Of a stretch of 64,000 nucleotides of DNA, positions 46,625 to 55,188 are shown one piece after another. The stretch spans positions 1 to 64,000 of the forward strand of contig CAZSBG010000014.1 of assembly GCA_964605145.1 (NCBI GenBank), in the 5' to 3' direction. The position numbers and the translations under genes are program-made. Source of the stretch: CAZSBG01 sp964605145. Lineage in GTDB: Bacteria > Zhuqueibacterota > Zhuqueibacteria > Thermofontimicrobiales > Thermofontimicrobiaceae. Under the pieces are notes generated by a model. That model did not search any database. It had not been told where the DNA came from and was given only the letters and a program-made list of their open reading frames with translations. Numbering within the stretch: the first letter of the stretch is position 1; the number at the start of each line of letters is the position of its first letter.

Positions 46625-47278
46625 CTAATTTTTGACTTCATCAAGAAATACTCGTATTTCTCTCTGTATTTCATCGATTTTACCATCAGAATTGAATATT
46701 TTTAATTTACCCTTTTTCTGATAGTACTCCTGCAACGGTTTTGTTTTTTCATGATAAACTTTCAGTCGATTTCTCACCGTTGCTTCTGTGTCATCTGCCC
46801 TTTGAACAATTTCTCCGCCGCAAACGACACATTTATTATCTGACGGTGGAGGATTGGTAACCAGATTATAATCCTTTCCACACGTGCGGCAAACCCTTCG
46901 GCTTGTTAGTCGTTTGACGATTTTATTTTCGTCCAGTTCAAGGCCGATGACGAAATCCACACAATTTTTATTTTGTTGACAGTGCCTGTCAAGCGCAATG
47001 GCCTGTTTAACCGTTCTTGGAAAACCATCCAGAATAAATCCATTTTTACAATCATCATCGAGAAGACGTTCTTCGATGAGACCAATCATTAATCCATCCG
47101 GCACAAGTTCTCCCTTATCCATGTACTGTTCCGCCTGTTGTCCTAACTCGGTGCCTTTTTCAATCGCGGATCTCAGTATATCACCGGTTGATATATTGGG
47201 TATTCCATAATATGCACTTAGAATTTTCCCCTGGGTACCTTTTCCTGTTCCAGGAGCCCCCAACATGATTAATCTCAT
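46625..47278 (-). CDS. adk: Adenylate kinase (zinc-lid form)
   Basis: The 217-residue enzyme (ATP + AMP to 2 ADP) has the P-loop GAPGTGKGT (about 7-15), the DGFPRTVKQA motif and a long lid with four Cys (CRTC, then CVVC, about 128-158) for structural zinc. It lies between secY (37 bp) and map (0 bp). Confidence 0.97.
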   Translation of the reverse strand: MRLIMLGAPGTGKGTQGKILSAYYGIPNISTGDILRSAIEKGTELGQQAEQYMDKGELVPDGLMIGLIEERLLDDDCKNGFILDGFPRTVKQAIALDRHCQQNKNCVDFVIGLELDENKIVKRLTSRRVCRTCGKDYNLVTNPPPSDNKCVVCGGEIVQRADDTEATVRNRLKVYHEKTKPLQEYYQKKGKLKIFNSDGKIDEIQREIRVFLDEVKN

Positions 47279-47315
47279 AATATCGATCTCCAGTGGAGAG
47301 CATGTCTATTGCTTT

Positions 47316-48650
47316 TTAGGCTCTTCTTCTTCCCTTCAGTTTTCCGCCTTTCATAAATCCATCGTAGTGGCGCATGAGCAAATGAGATTCAATCTGTTGC
47401 AATGTATCTAATGCCACACCGACAATAATGAGCAAAGATGTTCCCCCGAAAAACGAAGCAAACGTAAATGATACATTGGTAAACTTTGTCACGAAGTACG
47501 GAAAGATTGCAATGATCGCCAGAAAAATTGATCCTGGCAATGTAATTCGTGTTAGTATATTATCAATAAATTCAGACGTCTTTTTTCCAGGACGAACGCC
47601 GGGGATAAATCCACCGGATTTTTTCATATTATCAGCGACATCAATCGGATTGAATGCGATAGCCGTATAAAAGTAAGTGAAGAAAACTATCATGCCGCCA
47701 TAGATTATCCAGTAAATAATGGACGTCGCTTCAAAATAGCTTGCGACAGTTGCTACAAATTCACTGCCAGGAAAAAATGTTTTTATTGTATTCGGGACAA
47801 ACATAATTGCCTGAGCAAAAATAATTGGCATCACGCCTGCTGTATTCACGCGAAGCGGAATATGTGTGCTTTGCCCGCCATACACCTTTCTACCAACAAC
47901 GCGCTGAGCATACTGCACCGGAATTTTTCTCGTGCCCTGGGTCAGCATAACCACGGCAGCGATAGTGGCAATCATTAATGCCAATAAAAATACTTCGGTT
48001 AAAATCGCTCTGTTACCGCCCATGACCTGGGAAATTTCAGTTGCCAAAGCATTTGGGAACCGCGCAATAATTCCGATAAAGATAATTAATGAAATTCCAT
48101 TTCCAATACCGCGCTCTGTAATTTGTTCACCCAACCACATAATGAGAATACACCCGCTGGTCATAGTAAACATGGTAAAGATTCTGAATGCAAAGCCGGG
48201 ATCTGGGACAATCAACTGGCCCGAGGGTGAGGAACCGATGCTTTCAATAAACACGGCCAATCCGTACGATTGCAAGGCAGAAATCAGTACGGTTCCATAG
48301 CGAGTGTACTGCGTGATTTTCTTTCGTCCTTCTTCACCTTCTTTTTGAAGCTTCTGAAAGTAAGGTACAACTGCCCCCAACAACTGAAGAATAATTGATG
48401 CCGAAATGTATGGCATTATCCCCAGAGCGAAAACTGTGGCCTGCATCAACGCGCCGCCGGCAAACATATCATACAGGCTGAAAATTCCTCCGCCGCCCAT
48501 TTGTTCAAAAAATTCGAAAAGCGCTTTTCCATTAATACCTGGGACAGGTATGTGGCCACCAATTCGATAAACAATCAGAATCATTAATGTGAAGATAATT
48601 CGTTTTTTGAGATCGGGTATTCGAAAAATACTCTGCATACTTTTAATCAT
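47316..48650 (-). CDS. secY: Protein translocase subunit SecY
   Basis: The 444-residue protein has ten membrane helices. Signatures include RIGGHIPVPGIN (plug end), TQYTRYGTVLISALQSYGL and the GRKVYGGQSTHIPLRVNTAG loop. It forms the inner-membrane protein channel. Its ATG overlaps the rplO stop (ATGA). A second ATG four codons later is also possible. Confidence 0.97.
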   Translation of the reverse strand: MIKSMQSIFRIPDLKKRIIFTLMILIVYRIGGHIPVPGINGKALFEFFEQMGGGGIFSLYDMFAGGALMQATVFALGIMPYISASIILQLLGAVVPYFQKLQKEGEEGRKKITQYTRYGTVLISALQSYGLAVFIESIGSSPSGQLIVPDPGFAFRIFTMFTMTSGCILIMWLGEQITERGIGNGISLIIFIGIIARFPNALATEISQVMGGNRAILTEVFLLALMIATIAAVVMLTQGTRKIPVQYAQRVVGRKVYGGQSTHIPLRVNTAGVMPIIFAQAIMFVPNTIKTFFPGSEFVATVASYFEATSIIYWIIYGGMIVFFTYFYTAIAFNPIDVADNMKKSGGFIPGVRPGKKTSEFIDNILTRITLPGSIFLAIIAIFPYFVTKFTNVSFTFASFFGGTSLLIIVGVALDTLQQIESHLLMRHYDGFMKGGKLKGRRRA

Positions 48651-49087
48651 AGAACAGATATCCTCCCTTGGGCAGACGCAATCTTATCCTTTGCAGATTG
48701 ACTGAACGCATGTGCAGAAATTTCGATTTTTCTGTTTATCTCACCATCGCCCAACACCTTCACCGGCATATCTTTTTTTCGAATCAGTCCTTTTTCGAAT
48801 AAAATTTCAGGATCAATTTTGGCAATGTCATTAATCCGTTCCAAATCTCTTAGATTAATCACCTGAAATTGTTTTCGAAATCGATTGTAGAATCCTCTTT
48901 TCGGTAAACGCCTCTGTAATGGAGTTTGTCCACCTTCGAATCCGGATTTGGTTTTGAAACCTGATCTTGAGTGAGCACCTTTATGTCCGCGACAACTGGT
49001 ACCGCCATGTCCAGAGCCGGGTCCTCGACCGACGCGCTTTCTCTTTTTTCTCGATCCGGGTGCGTATGATAATGTGCCTAAATTCAT
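48647..49087 (-). CDS. rplO: 50S ribosomal protein L15
   Basis: The 146-residue protein starts MNLGTLSYAPGSRKKRKRVG and has the Gly/Arg-rich GRGPGSGHGGTSCRGHKG segment of L15. It stabilises the large-subunit core. It overlaps secY by four bases, so channel and L15 synthesis are coupled. Confidence 0.97.
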   Translation of the reverse strand: MNLGTLSYAPGSRKKRKRVGRGPGSGHGGTSCRGHKGAHSRSGFKTKSGFEGGQTPLQRRLPKRGFYNRFRKQFQVINLRDLERINDIAKIDPEILFEKGLIRKKDMPVKVLGDGEINRKIEISAHAFSQSAKDKIASAQGRISVL

Positions 49088-49109
49088 ATATTCCTCTATT
49101 TCGTTTTGC

Positions 49110-49301
49110 CTATTCTTCTACATCCACTAAATGACCCACTTTATTGATCATACCACGAATTTGCGGAGTGTCGGTATGTTCAACAGTCTGGTGAATTTTA
49201 CGCAATCCCAACGCACGAACAGTTAGTTTCTGTTTTACATTATAACCAATAACACTTCGCTTCAGCGTAATTTTCAAAGTTTTAGTTTTCTCTTTCGCCA
49301 T
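49110..49301 (-). CDS. rpmD: 50S ribosomal protein L30
   Basis: This 63-residue protein has the short bacterial L30 form: LKITLKRSVIGYNVKQKLTV, LGLRKIHQTVEHTDTPQIRG and a hydrophobic end. It lies 51 bp after rpsE and 22 bp before rplO, the usual spc order. Confidence 0.95.
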   Translation of the reverse strand: MAKEKTKTLKITLKRSVIGYNVKQKLTVRALGLRKIHQTVEHTDTPQIRGMINKVGHLVDVEE

Positions 49302-49352
49302 TATATTTCTCTGTTAATTTATATGTACAAAATAGTTAAAGAAACAACTAAT

Positions 49353-49874
49353 TTATGAAACTGGTTTAGAAAATACTTCACGATTGGAGATGCCTTTTTT
49401 TCTGGCTACTTTTGATACATCCAGTAAATTCTCCAACGCAGCCATCGTTGCTTTAACAACGTTATGAGGATTGGAAGACCCTATGGATTTCGTGAGTATA
49501 TCCTGAACACCTACAGATTCCAGCACAGCACGCACGGCTCCACCGGCGATTACGCCAGTACCAGCCGAAGCTGGTTTCAGAAATACGCGGGCGCCGCCAT
49601 ATTTGGACACTATTTCATGCGGGATAGTCCCTTTAACCAGAGGAATTCGTTTCAAGTTCTTCTTCGCGTTGTCAGCCCCTTTGGTAATTGCGTCAGTGAC
49701 TTCGTTGGCTTTTCCCAGTCCGATGCCTACATGACCATTTCCATCACCAACAACGACAATTGCGTTAAAACTAAATCGTCGACCACCTTTTACGACTTTT
49801 GCAACGCGATTTATCTGAACAACTCGCTCCTTTAGATCAAGTTCATTGGGGCTAATACGATCGACTTTCTTCAC
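49353..49874 (-). CDS. rpsE: 30S ribosomal protein S5
   Basis: The 173-residue protein starts at GTG 49874, with GGAGA about seven bases upstream. It has the S5 motif RFSFNAIVVVGDGNGHVGIG and a Gly-rich GVIAGGAVRAVLESVGVQDI. S5 lies by the mRNA entry and affects fidelity. It is 21 bp after rplR. Confidence 0.97.
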   Translation of the reverse strand: MKKVDRISPNELDLKERVVQINRVAKVVKGGRRFSFNAIVVVGDGNGHVGIGLGKANEVTDAITKGADNAKKNLKRIPLVKGTIPHEIVSKYGGARVFLKPASAGTGVIAGGAVRAVLESVGVQDILTKSIGSSNPHNVVKATMAALENLLDVSKVARKKGISNREVFSKPVS

Positions 49875-49895
49875 AATCTCTCTCCAACTTTATCG

Positions 49896-50270
49896 TTAAA
49901 ATTTTAATCCGCCTTTACGTGCACCATCTGCAACAGCTTTTATACGGCCATGATAAATGTACCCATTACGATCAAAAACAACAGATTCATATTTCAAATC
50001 TTTGGCCTTTTTAGCGATGCTTTCGCCAACCAGCGTTGCGACTTCAACTTTTGATTTTGCTTTTCCGACTTTTTCTTTTAAGTCTTTATTCAGACTTGAA
50101 ACTCCTGTGATCGTTTTCTGACTTTTATCATCGACGAGCTGCGCATAGATATTATTGAGACTTTTAAACACAACCAATCGAGGACGTTCCGAGGTACCGT
50201 GAACTTTTTTCCGGATACTTCTTTTTTTTCGGAGCCGAACTGCAAGTTTTTTATTTCCTTTGCTGCTCAT
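49896..50270 (-). CDS. rplR: 50S ribosomal protein L18
   Basis: I choose ATG 50270 (124 residues, MSSKGNKKLAVRLRKK) over an in-frame GTG at 50279, which sits too close to the AAAGGA site. RPRLVVFKSLNNIYAQLVDD and VFDRNGYIYHGRIKAVADG are L18 signatures. L18 binds 5S rRNA with L5. Confidence 0.95.
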   Translation of the reverse strand: MSSKGNKKLAVRLRKKRSIRKKVHGTSERPRLVVFKSLNNIYAQLVDDKSQKTITGVSSLNKDLKEKVGKAKSKVEVATLVGESIAKKAKDLKYESVVFDRNGYIYHGRIKAVADGARKGGLKF

Positions 50271-50310
50271 AAAGCACACATTCCTTTACTAATGTTAATT
50301 CTTTCTTCTA

Positions 50311-50853
50311 TTAGGCAGCTGTTTTGCCAGCCTTACGACGTATATATTCATTCTCATACTTGACTCCTTTGCCCTTATACGGTTCAGGAGGTCGGAATGA
50401 ACGTATTTTCGCTGCAACCTGTCCGACGAGCTGCTTGTCAAATCCTTTTATCGTAATAGTCGTTGGATTTTCCAGAGTAATTTCAATTCCTTCAGGCGGT
50501 TTGAATAAGATCGGATGAGAATACCCGAGCGCCAATTGCAAATTTTTACCTTTGAGTTCAGCGCGATAACCTACGCCAACAATTTGCAGTTTTTTTGTGA
50601 AGCCATCCGTGACTCCAACCACCATATTGTTAATCAAGGAACGATACAATCCATGAAGCGCACGATGATTCTTGTTGTCAGTAGGCCGGCTCACCTGAAC
50701 CATATTTTTCTCGCTATCGTATTCAACCGTTATCGATGGGTTAAATTCCTGTTCTAACTTCAAATTCCCTTTTGAGACCTTAATGACATTATGCTCAATC
50801 TTTATATCTACGCCTTGTGGAATTTTGATTGGTTTTTTGCCAATTCGTGACAA
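50311..50853 (-). CDS. rplF: 50S ribosomal protein L6
   Basis: The 180-residue protein starts at TTG 50853, encoding the canonical (M)SRIGKKPIKIP. GGAG at 50861-50864 lies seven bases upstream. A longer in-frame GTG at 50922 would add 23 unrelated residues and overlap rpsH, so I reject it. PEPYKGKGVKYENEYIRRKAGK is the C-terminal L6 signature. Confidence 0.96.
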   Translation of the reverse strand: MSRIGKKPIKIPQGVDIKIEHNVIKVSKGNLKLEQEFNPSITVEYDSEKNMVQVSRPTDNKNHRALHGLYRSLINNMVVGVTDGFTKKLQIVGVGYRAELKGKNLQLALGYSHPILFKPPEGIEITLENPTTITIKGFDKQLVGQVAAKIRSFRPPEPYKGKGVKYENEYIRRKAGKTAA

Positions 50854-50878
50854 TTTTATACTCCTTTTACTATTTTTT

Positions 50879-51277
50879 TTACCAGATATAACACAAAACT
50901 TCACCACCCACACCGTACTCACGGGCTTCTCTGTCGGTCAAAACCCCTTTGGATGTGGAAAGAATAGCGATGCCAAGATTATTCAACACGCGAGGGATCT
51001 CATCAGATTTTACATATTTCCGAAGTCCTGGCCTGCTCACTTTTTTTAAAGCGCTGATTATGCTCTTTTCATCTTCATCATATTTAAGATAAATACGAAT
51101 CAGACCCTGCTTGCCATCGTCGATCTTTATATAGCTTTTTATATATCGATAATCCAATAAAAGTTTTGTGATTTCCTCTTTCAATCCTGAAAAAGGAATA
51201 TCGACTTTTGTATGTTTTGCCGATATAGCGTTTCTAATCCTGGTTAAATAATCGGCAACTGGATCAGTCATTGACAT
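50879..51277 (-). CDS. rpsH: 30S ribosomal protein S8
   Basis: The 132-residue protein has the S8 start TDPVADYLTRIRNAI and C-terminal GIAILSTSKGVLTDREAR. GGAGA lies eight bases before ATG 51277. S8 binds 16S helix 21 and in Escherichia coli represses the spc operon. It lies 35 bp after rpsN. Confidence 0.97.
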   Translation of the reverse strand: MSMTDPVADYLTRIRNAISAKHTKVDIPFSGLKEEITKLLLDYRYIKSYIKIDDGKQGLIRIYLKYDEDEKSIISALKKVSRPGLRKYVKSDEIPRVLNNLGIAILSTSKGVLTDREAREYGVGGEVLCYIW

Positions 51278-51312
51278 TGATTAATTCTCCGTTAAAATTT
51301 ATATGATTCAAA

Positions 51313-51498
51313 TTACCAACTTGATTTTACTACACCAGGAATCTGTCCTTCGAGAGCCAATTCCCTGAAGCAAATGCGGCAAATTCCAAATTTTCTGTAA
51401 TAGCCACGAGGACGTCCGCATCTGGAGCACCGGTTATATTCTCTCACCTGGTACTTTTTTTTCTTTTTGGCTTTTGCTATGAGCGCTTTCTTTGCCAA
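51313..51498 (-). CDS. rpsN: 30S ribosomal protein S14 (zinc-binding type)
   Basis: The 61-residue form has CSRC and CRIC for zinc, with RGYYRKFGICRICFRELA. The start is TTG 51498; AAGGAG lies eight bases upstream and no ATG fits. It lies 20 bp after rplE in the spc operon. Confidence 0.96.
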   Translation of the reverse strand: MAKKALIAKAKKKKKYQVREYNRCSRCGRPRGYYRKFGICRICFRELALEGQIPGVVKSSW

Positions 51499-51518
51499 AC
51501 TAACATCTCCTTGCTTAA

Positions 51519-52094
51519 TTAATGAACTTGTTCTTCATTTCTTTTGATGAAAGGCATACCAAATTGTCCCAACAATTCAAGTCCCTCTTCATCGGTTTTG
51601 GCTGTTGTCACAATGGTAATGTTTAAGCCTCTTATTTTTTCAATTTTATCGTAATTGATTTCAGGAAAAACAATTTGTTCTTTGAAGCCTAAATTGTAAT
51701 TTCCCCGACCATCCATTGATCGATCGGATAAACCACGAAAATCACGAACACGGGGAATAGCAATTTTGATCAGCCGTTCCAAAAATTCATACATATGCCA
51801 GCCGCGCAACGTCACGAAACACCCGATTGGCATTCCTGCGCGTAGCTTAAAATTCGAGATCGCTTTTTTGGCTTTTGTAATGGTAGGGCGTTGTCCCGAA
51901 ATGACCATCAGTTCCTCCAAAGCCGTATCTAAAAATTTGCTATTTTCAATGGCCTCGCCAATCCCCATATTAATGACAATTTTTTCCAATCGAGGAACTT
52001 CCATGACATTTTTATAGCTAAATTTTTTCGTCAGATGGGGAATAATTTCAGCGCGATACGTTTTCAATAATGTTGGAAAATATTCCATTTTCAT
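51519..52094 (-). CDS. rplE: 50S ribosomal protein L5
   Basis: The 191-residue protein has VPRLEKIVINMGIGEA, FKLRAGMPIGCFVTLRG and RVRDFRGLSDRSMDGRGNYN, all L5 signatures. L5 binds 5S rRNA and contacts P-site tRNA. It starts at ATG 52094 or two codons later. It is 26 bp after rplX. Confidence 0.97.
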   Translation of the reverse strand: MKMEYFPTLLKTYRAEIIPHLTKKFSYKNVMEVPRLEKIVINMGIGEAIENSKFLDTALEELMVISGQRPTITKAKKAISNFKLRAGMPIGCFVTLRGWHMYEFLERLIKIAIPRVRDFRGLSDRSMDGRGNYNLGFKEQIVFPEINYDKIEKIRGLNITIVTTAKTDEEGLELLGQFGMPFIKRNEEQVH

Positions 52095-52120
52095 GCCTAT
52101 TTTACTAAATTAAATACTAT

Positions 52121-52459
52121 TTATACTGATTTGGGAACCAGCATTTCACCACATTTTTTACAGTACCGAAATCTCTTTGTTGTTTTTTTCGTTTTATCCT
52201 CAACGGCTTTCATGCCGGTTTTTGTTAAGTTACTGCATTTCGGACATAAAACCATGGCATTGGACGCGTGAATCGGCGCTTCCTTTTCAATAATGCCACC
52301 CTGGGGCATTTTTTGATTCGGTTTTGTGTGATGCTTTACAAAATTGACGCCTTCCACAATAATTTTTTTTTGTTCAGGAAACACTTTTAGTACTCGTCCC
52401 TGTTTGCCTTTATCATCGCCTGATACTACTTGAATCATGTCATCTTTCTTGATATGCAT
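52121..52459 (-). CDS. rplX: 50S ribosomal protein L24 with zinc-ribbon tail
   Basis: The 112-residue protein has a KOW motif (GDDKGKQGRVLKVFPEQKK) and a C-terminal CPKC/CKKC pair (about residues 72-104) that can bind zinc. Some L24 families have lost these Cys. GGAG lies close to ATG 52459. L24 is an assembly initiator at the tunnel exit. Confidence 0.96.
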   Translation of the reverse strand: MHIKKDDMIQVVSGDDKGKQGRVLKVFPEQKKIIVEGVNFVKHHTKPNQKMPQGGIIEKEAPIHASNAMVLCPKCSNLTKTGMKAVEDKTKKTTKRFRYCKKCGEMLVPKSV

Positions 52460-52477
52460 TTTTGCTCCAAAAATATT

Positions 52478-52846
52478 TTATAAAACTTCGGGTGCTAATG
52501 AAACAATTTTCATAAATTGTTGTTCTCGCAATTCTCGTGCTACCGGACCAAAGATGCGTGTACCTTTCGGTTCTTTCTGTTCGTTTATTAATACAGCAGC
52601 ATTTTCATCAAAACGGATATAGGAGCCATCGTTGCGACCGATTTCTTTTTTTGTGCGAACCACAACTGCCTTGCTGATATCTCCTTTTTTCACGGCTCCC
52701 CCGGGAATGGCAGATTTGACGCTGACAACGATAATATCACCCACGCGAGCGTACCGTCGTTTAGAACCGCCCAGAACCCGAATACAACTGACTTTCTTTG
52801 CACCTGTATTGTCAGCCACATTCAATTTCGAATATTCTTGAATCAT
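52478..52846 (-). CDS. rplN: 50S ribosomal protein L14
   Basis: The 122-residue protein begins MIQEYSKLNVADNTGAKKVS and has the motif RVGDIIVVSVKSAIPGGAVK with FDENAAVLINEQKEPKGTRI. It lies at the 50S/30S interface. First gene of the spc operon, 50 bp after rpsQ. Confidence 0.97.
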   Translation of the reverse strand: MIQEYSKLNVADNTGAKKVSCIRVLGGSKRRYARVGDIIVVSVKSAIPGGAVKKGDISKAVVVRTKKEIGRNDGSYIRFDENAAVLINEQKEPKGTRIFGPVARELREQQFMKIVSLAPEVL

Positions 52847-52896
52847 GGTTTAACTTTTGCTCCTTAAATTCTGCAGCTTGCAATGTTCGTATATTA

Positions 52897-53154
52897 CTAT
52901 TTGGCTCTTTCGACTACTTCAACTAAACGCCATCTCTTCCGTCGGCTTAATGGACGAGTTTCCATGATCATAACTGTATCGCCAACATGACTATCATTCT
53001 TTTCATCATGAGCCATAAATTTGCTCGTTTTCTTAATGAACTTACCATAAAGAGAATGTCTTACATATCGTTCCACGACCACGACACGACTCTTATCCAT
53101 TTTGTCACTTAACACCTGACCGACTTTAACTTTGCGATTTCCTCGCTTAGTCAT
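52897..53154 (-). CDS. rpsQ: 30S ribosomal protein S17
   Basis: I choose ATG 53154 (85 residues, MTKRGNRKVKVGQVLSDKM), with GGAG nine bases upstream; a TTG at 53169 is possible but adds residues not typical of S17. SRVVVVERYVRHSLYGK and RPLSRRKRWRLVEVVERA are S17 signatures. It ends the S10 operon. Confidence 0.96.
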   Translation of the reverse strand: MTKRGNRKVKVGQVLSDKMDKSRVVVVERYVRHSLYGKFIKKTSKFMAHDEKNDSHVGDTVMIMETRPLSRRKRWRLVEVVERAK

Positions 53155-53180
53155 ATTCTTTATCTCCAAATTATATATTG

Positions 53181-53390
53181 TTAACTACGAGATTTTCTAA
53201 TTCCCAATTCATACTCATGCAGCACCGTTTTCAAACGCGCTATATCTTTGCGCAGGGTTCGAATGCGCAATGGATTATCCAACTGATGCGTTGCATGCTG
53301 GAATTTTAAATTCTGCAATTCTTCTTGTGAGTCTTCAAGGCGTTGCTTTATCTCAGCCTCAGATAATTGAATGATCTCATCAACTTTCAT
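53181..53390 (-). CDS. rpmC: 50S ribosomal protein L29
   Basis: The 69-residue protein is a two-helix hairpin typical of L29: LSEAEIKQRLEDSQEELQNL and RIRTLRKDIARLKTVLHEYE. It lies near the tunnel exit. Only 3 bp separate it from the rplP stop, so translation is probably coupled. Confidence 0.96.
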   Translation of the reverse strand: MKVDEIIQLSEAEIKQRLEDSQEELQNLKFQHATHQLDNPLRIRTLRKDIARLKTVLHEYELGIRKSRS

Positions 53391-53393
53391 TAT

Positions 53394-53813
53394 TTATACT
53401 CCAAAATCAGATCTCGATACAAATTTTGTCTTAATCGGCAATTTATGAGAAGCGAGACGAATTGCTTCCTGGGCCTGCTCTTCGTTGACCCCTTCAATTT
53501 CGAACAAAATGCGTCCGGGTTTTACCACGGCAACCCAAAATTCCGGCGCGCCTTTACCTTTTCCCATTCTCGTTTCCGCAGGCTTGGAAGTCGCAGGTTT
53601 ATCTGGAAAGATTCGAATCCAAACTCTTCCGCCACGTTTGATATATCGCGTCATGGCAATACGGGCAGCTTCAATCTGTCGGCTGGTGATCCAGGCTGGT
53701 TCCAGCGCTTTCAGTCCGTATTGGCCGAATAAAACTTTCGAACCGCGGTATGCTTTTCCCTTCATTCTACCGCGTTGTTGTTTACGATATTTTGTTCTCT
53801 TTGGCATTAACAT
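53394..53813 (-). CDS. rplP: 50S ribosomal protein L16
   Basis: The 139-residue protein begins MLMPKRTKYRKQQRGRMKG. GQYGLKALEPAWITSRQIEA and FEIEGVNEEQAQEAIRLAS are L16 signatures. L16 organises the A-site tRNA region. The start is ATG 53813 or 53807. It lies 26 bp after rpsC. Confidence 0.97.
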   Translation of the reverse strand: MLMPKRTKYRKQQRGRMKGKAYRGSKVLFGQYGLKALEPAWITSRQIEAARIAMTRYIKRGGRVWIRIFPDKPATSKPAETRMGKGKGAPEFWVAVVKPGRILFEIEGVNEEQAQEAIRLASHKLPIKTKFVSRSDFGV

Positions 53814-53839
53814 GATATTTTTTCCTCAGCAAAAAACTA

Positions 53840-54475
53840 TTAAATTGATGTATCGAATTTCTCGCCTTTACAAATCCAGACTTTTACGCCAATGATACCA
53901 TAGGTTGTTTTGGCAACCGTATTCGCATAATCTATATTCGCACGCAGCGTATGAAGCGGAATTCTTCCTTCTTTATATTGCTCTGTTCGTGCCATTTCAG
54001 CCCCACCGAGTCGTCCGGCACAACAAATTTTCACACCTTCAGCTCCCATTCTCATGGACGACATAATTGCTTTTTTCATGGCGCGTCTAAAACTTATTTT
54101 AGACTCTAACTGGTTGGCAACATTCCGGGCAACCAGATAAGCATCCAGTTCGGGGCGTTTAATTTCTTCGATATTTAACTGAACATCTTTTTTGGTGATG
54201 CGCTGCAACTCAACTTTCAGTTTATCAACTTCTGCCCCTTTTCGGCCAATCACAATGCCTGGTCGAGCGGTATAAATTGACAGCGTAATTTTTTTCGCAG
54301 TTCTTTCAATGCCAATTTTAGAAATTCCAGCATGTTCGAGTCGAGCACGTACATATTTTCTGATCTTGAGATCTTCGCTCAATTTATCTGCGAAATTTCT
54401 TTCATCAAACCAATTTGAATCCCAGGTTCGATTGATACCCAACCTAAGACCAACGGGATTTACTTTCTGTCCCAA
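53840..54475 (-). CDS. rpsC: 30S ribosomal protein S3
   Basis: The 211-residue protein starts at TTG 54475 (MGQKVNPVGLRLGINRTWDS), with GGAGG five bases upstream; no ATG fits. The KH domain carries ARPGIVIGRKGAEVDKLK. S3 lies at the mRNA entry. It is 15 bp after rplV. Confidence 0.97.
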   Translation of the reverse strand: MGQKVNPVGLRLGINRTWDSNWFDERNFADKLSEDLKIRKYVRARLEHAGISKIGIERTAKKITLSIYTARPGIVIGRKGAEVDKLKVELQRITKKDVQLNIEEIKRPELDAYLVARNVANQLESKISFRRAMKKAIMSSMRMGAEGVKICCAGRLGGAEMARTEQYKEGRIPLHTLRANIDYANTVAKTTYGIIGVKVWICKGEKFDTSI

Positions 54476-54490
54476 ATGTTCCTCCTCATG

Positions 54491-54844
54491 CTAAGCTTCA
54501 TCTTCTAATTCTGCGACTTTAATGGTAATATGACTGGTTCGTTTGCGAATTCTCACGGCTCTCCCCATTGAAGCAGCCCGGAATCGACGCAACATAACGC
54601 CACCATCGACGCGAATTTCTTTCACGAATAATTCATCAGGATCTACTTTTGAACTCCCCTCCAGATTCAGCATGTTTGAAATTGCTGAACGTAATGTTTT
54701 CTCTAAAGGAATACACGCTGATTTACGGGTAAAGTGTAATATATCAAGCGCTTCAACAACATTTTTACCACGAATCATGTCGGCTACTTGCCGTACCTTG
54801 CGAGGGGACATTCGAATATATTTTGCAACCGCTTTCGATTCCAT
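54491..54844 (-). CDS. rplV: 50S ribosomal protein L22
   Basis: The 117-residue protein has KYIRMSPRKVRQVADMIRGK and RRFRAASMGRAVRIRKRTSH, including the beta-hairpin that lines the exit tunnel. It lies 48 bp after rpsS and 15 bp before rpsC. Confidence 0.97.
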   Translation of the reverse strand: MESKAVAKYIRMSPRKVRQVADMIRGKNVVEALDILHFTRKSACIPLEKTLRSAISNMLNLEGSSKVDPDELFVKEIRVDGGVMLRRFRAASMGRAVRIRKRTSHITIKVAELEDEA

Positions 54845-54892
54845 TTATTAATCTCCATTAAGGCTAATATTTGCTTTTTTTGAATCTCTTTT

Positions 54893-55177
54893 TTACCGAA
54901 CTCTACTTTTCTTATCGCCTTTGCCAGCATGACCGCGGAAAGTACGAGTTAAAGCAAATTCGCCTAACTTATGCCCAACCATATTTTCACTTATAAATAC
55001 AGGGATAAATTTATTTCCGTTATGTATCGCCAACGTATGTCCGACGAATTCCGGTGTAATCGTCGAGCGTCGTGCCCAGGTTTTAATGACTTTTTTCTGA
55101 TTCGTTTCGTTCATGGCCTGTATTTTAGCAAGCAGTGACTCGTCTATATATGGGCCTTTTTTAATTGATCTTGCCAT
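54893..55177 (-). CDS. rpsS: 30S ribosomal protein S19
   Basis: The 94-residue protein begins MARSIKKGPYIDESLLAKIQ and has TITPEFVGHTLAIHNGNKFI and GHKLGEFALTRTFRGHAG, all S19 signatures. It contacts the A-site finger and S13. It is 11 bp after rplB. Confidence 0.97.
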   Translation of the reverse strand: MARSIKKGPYIDESLLAKIQAMNETNQKKVIKTWARRSTITPEFVGHTLAIHNGNKFIPVFISENMVGHKLGEFALTRTFRGHAGKGDKKSRVR

Positions 55178-55188
55178 AATTTCTCAAC

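Noticed and set aside
50854..50922. Upstream GTG start for rplF adding 23 residues
   Set aside because: The extra residues do not match L6, the extension overlaps rpsH, and TTG 50853 has a well-placed GGAG.
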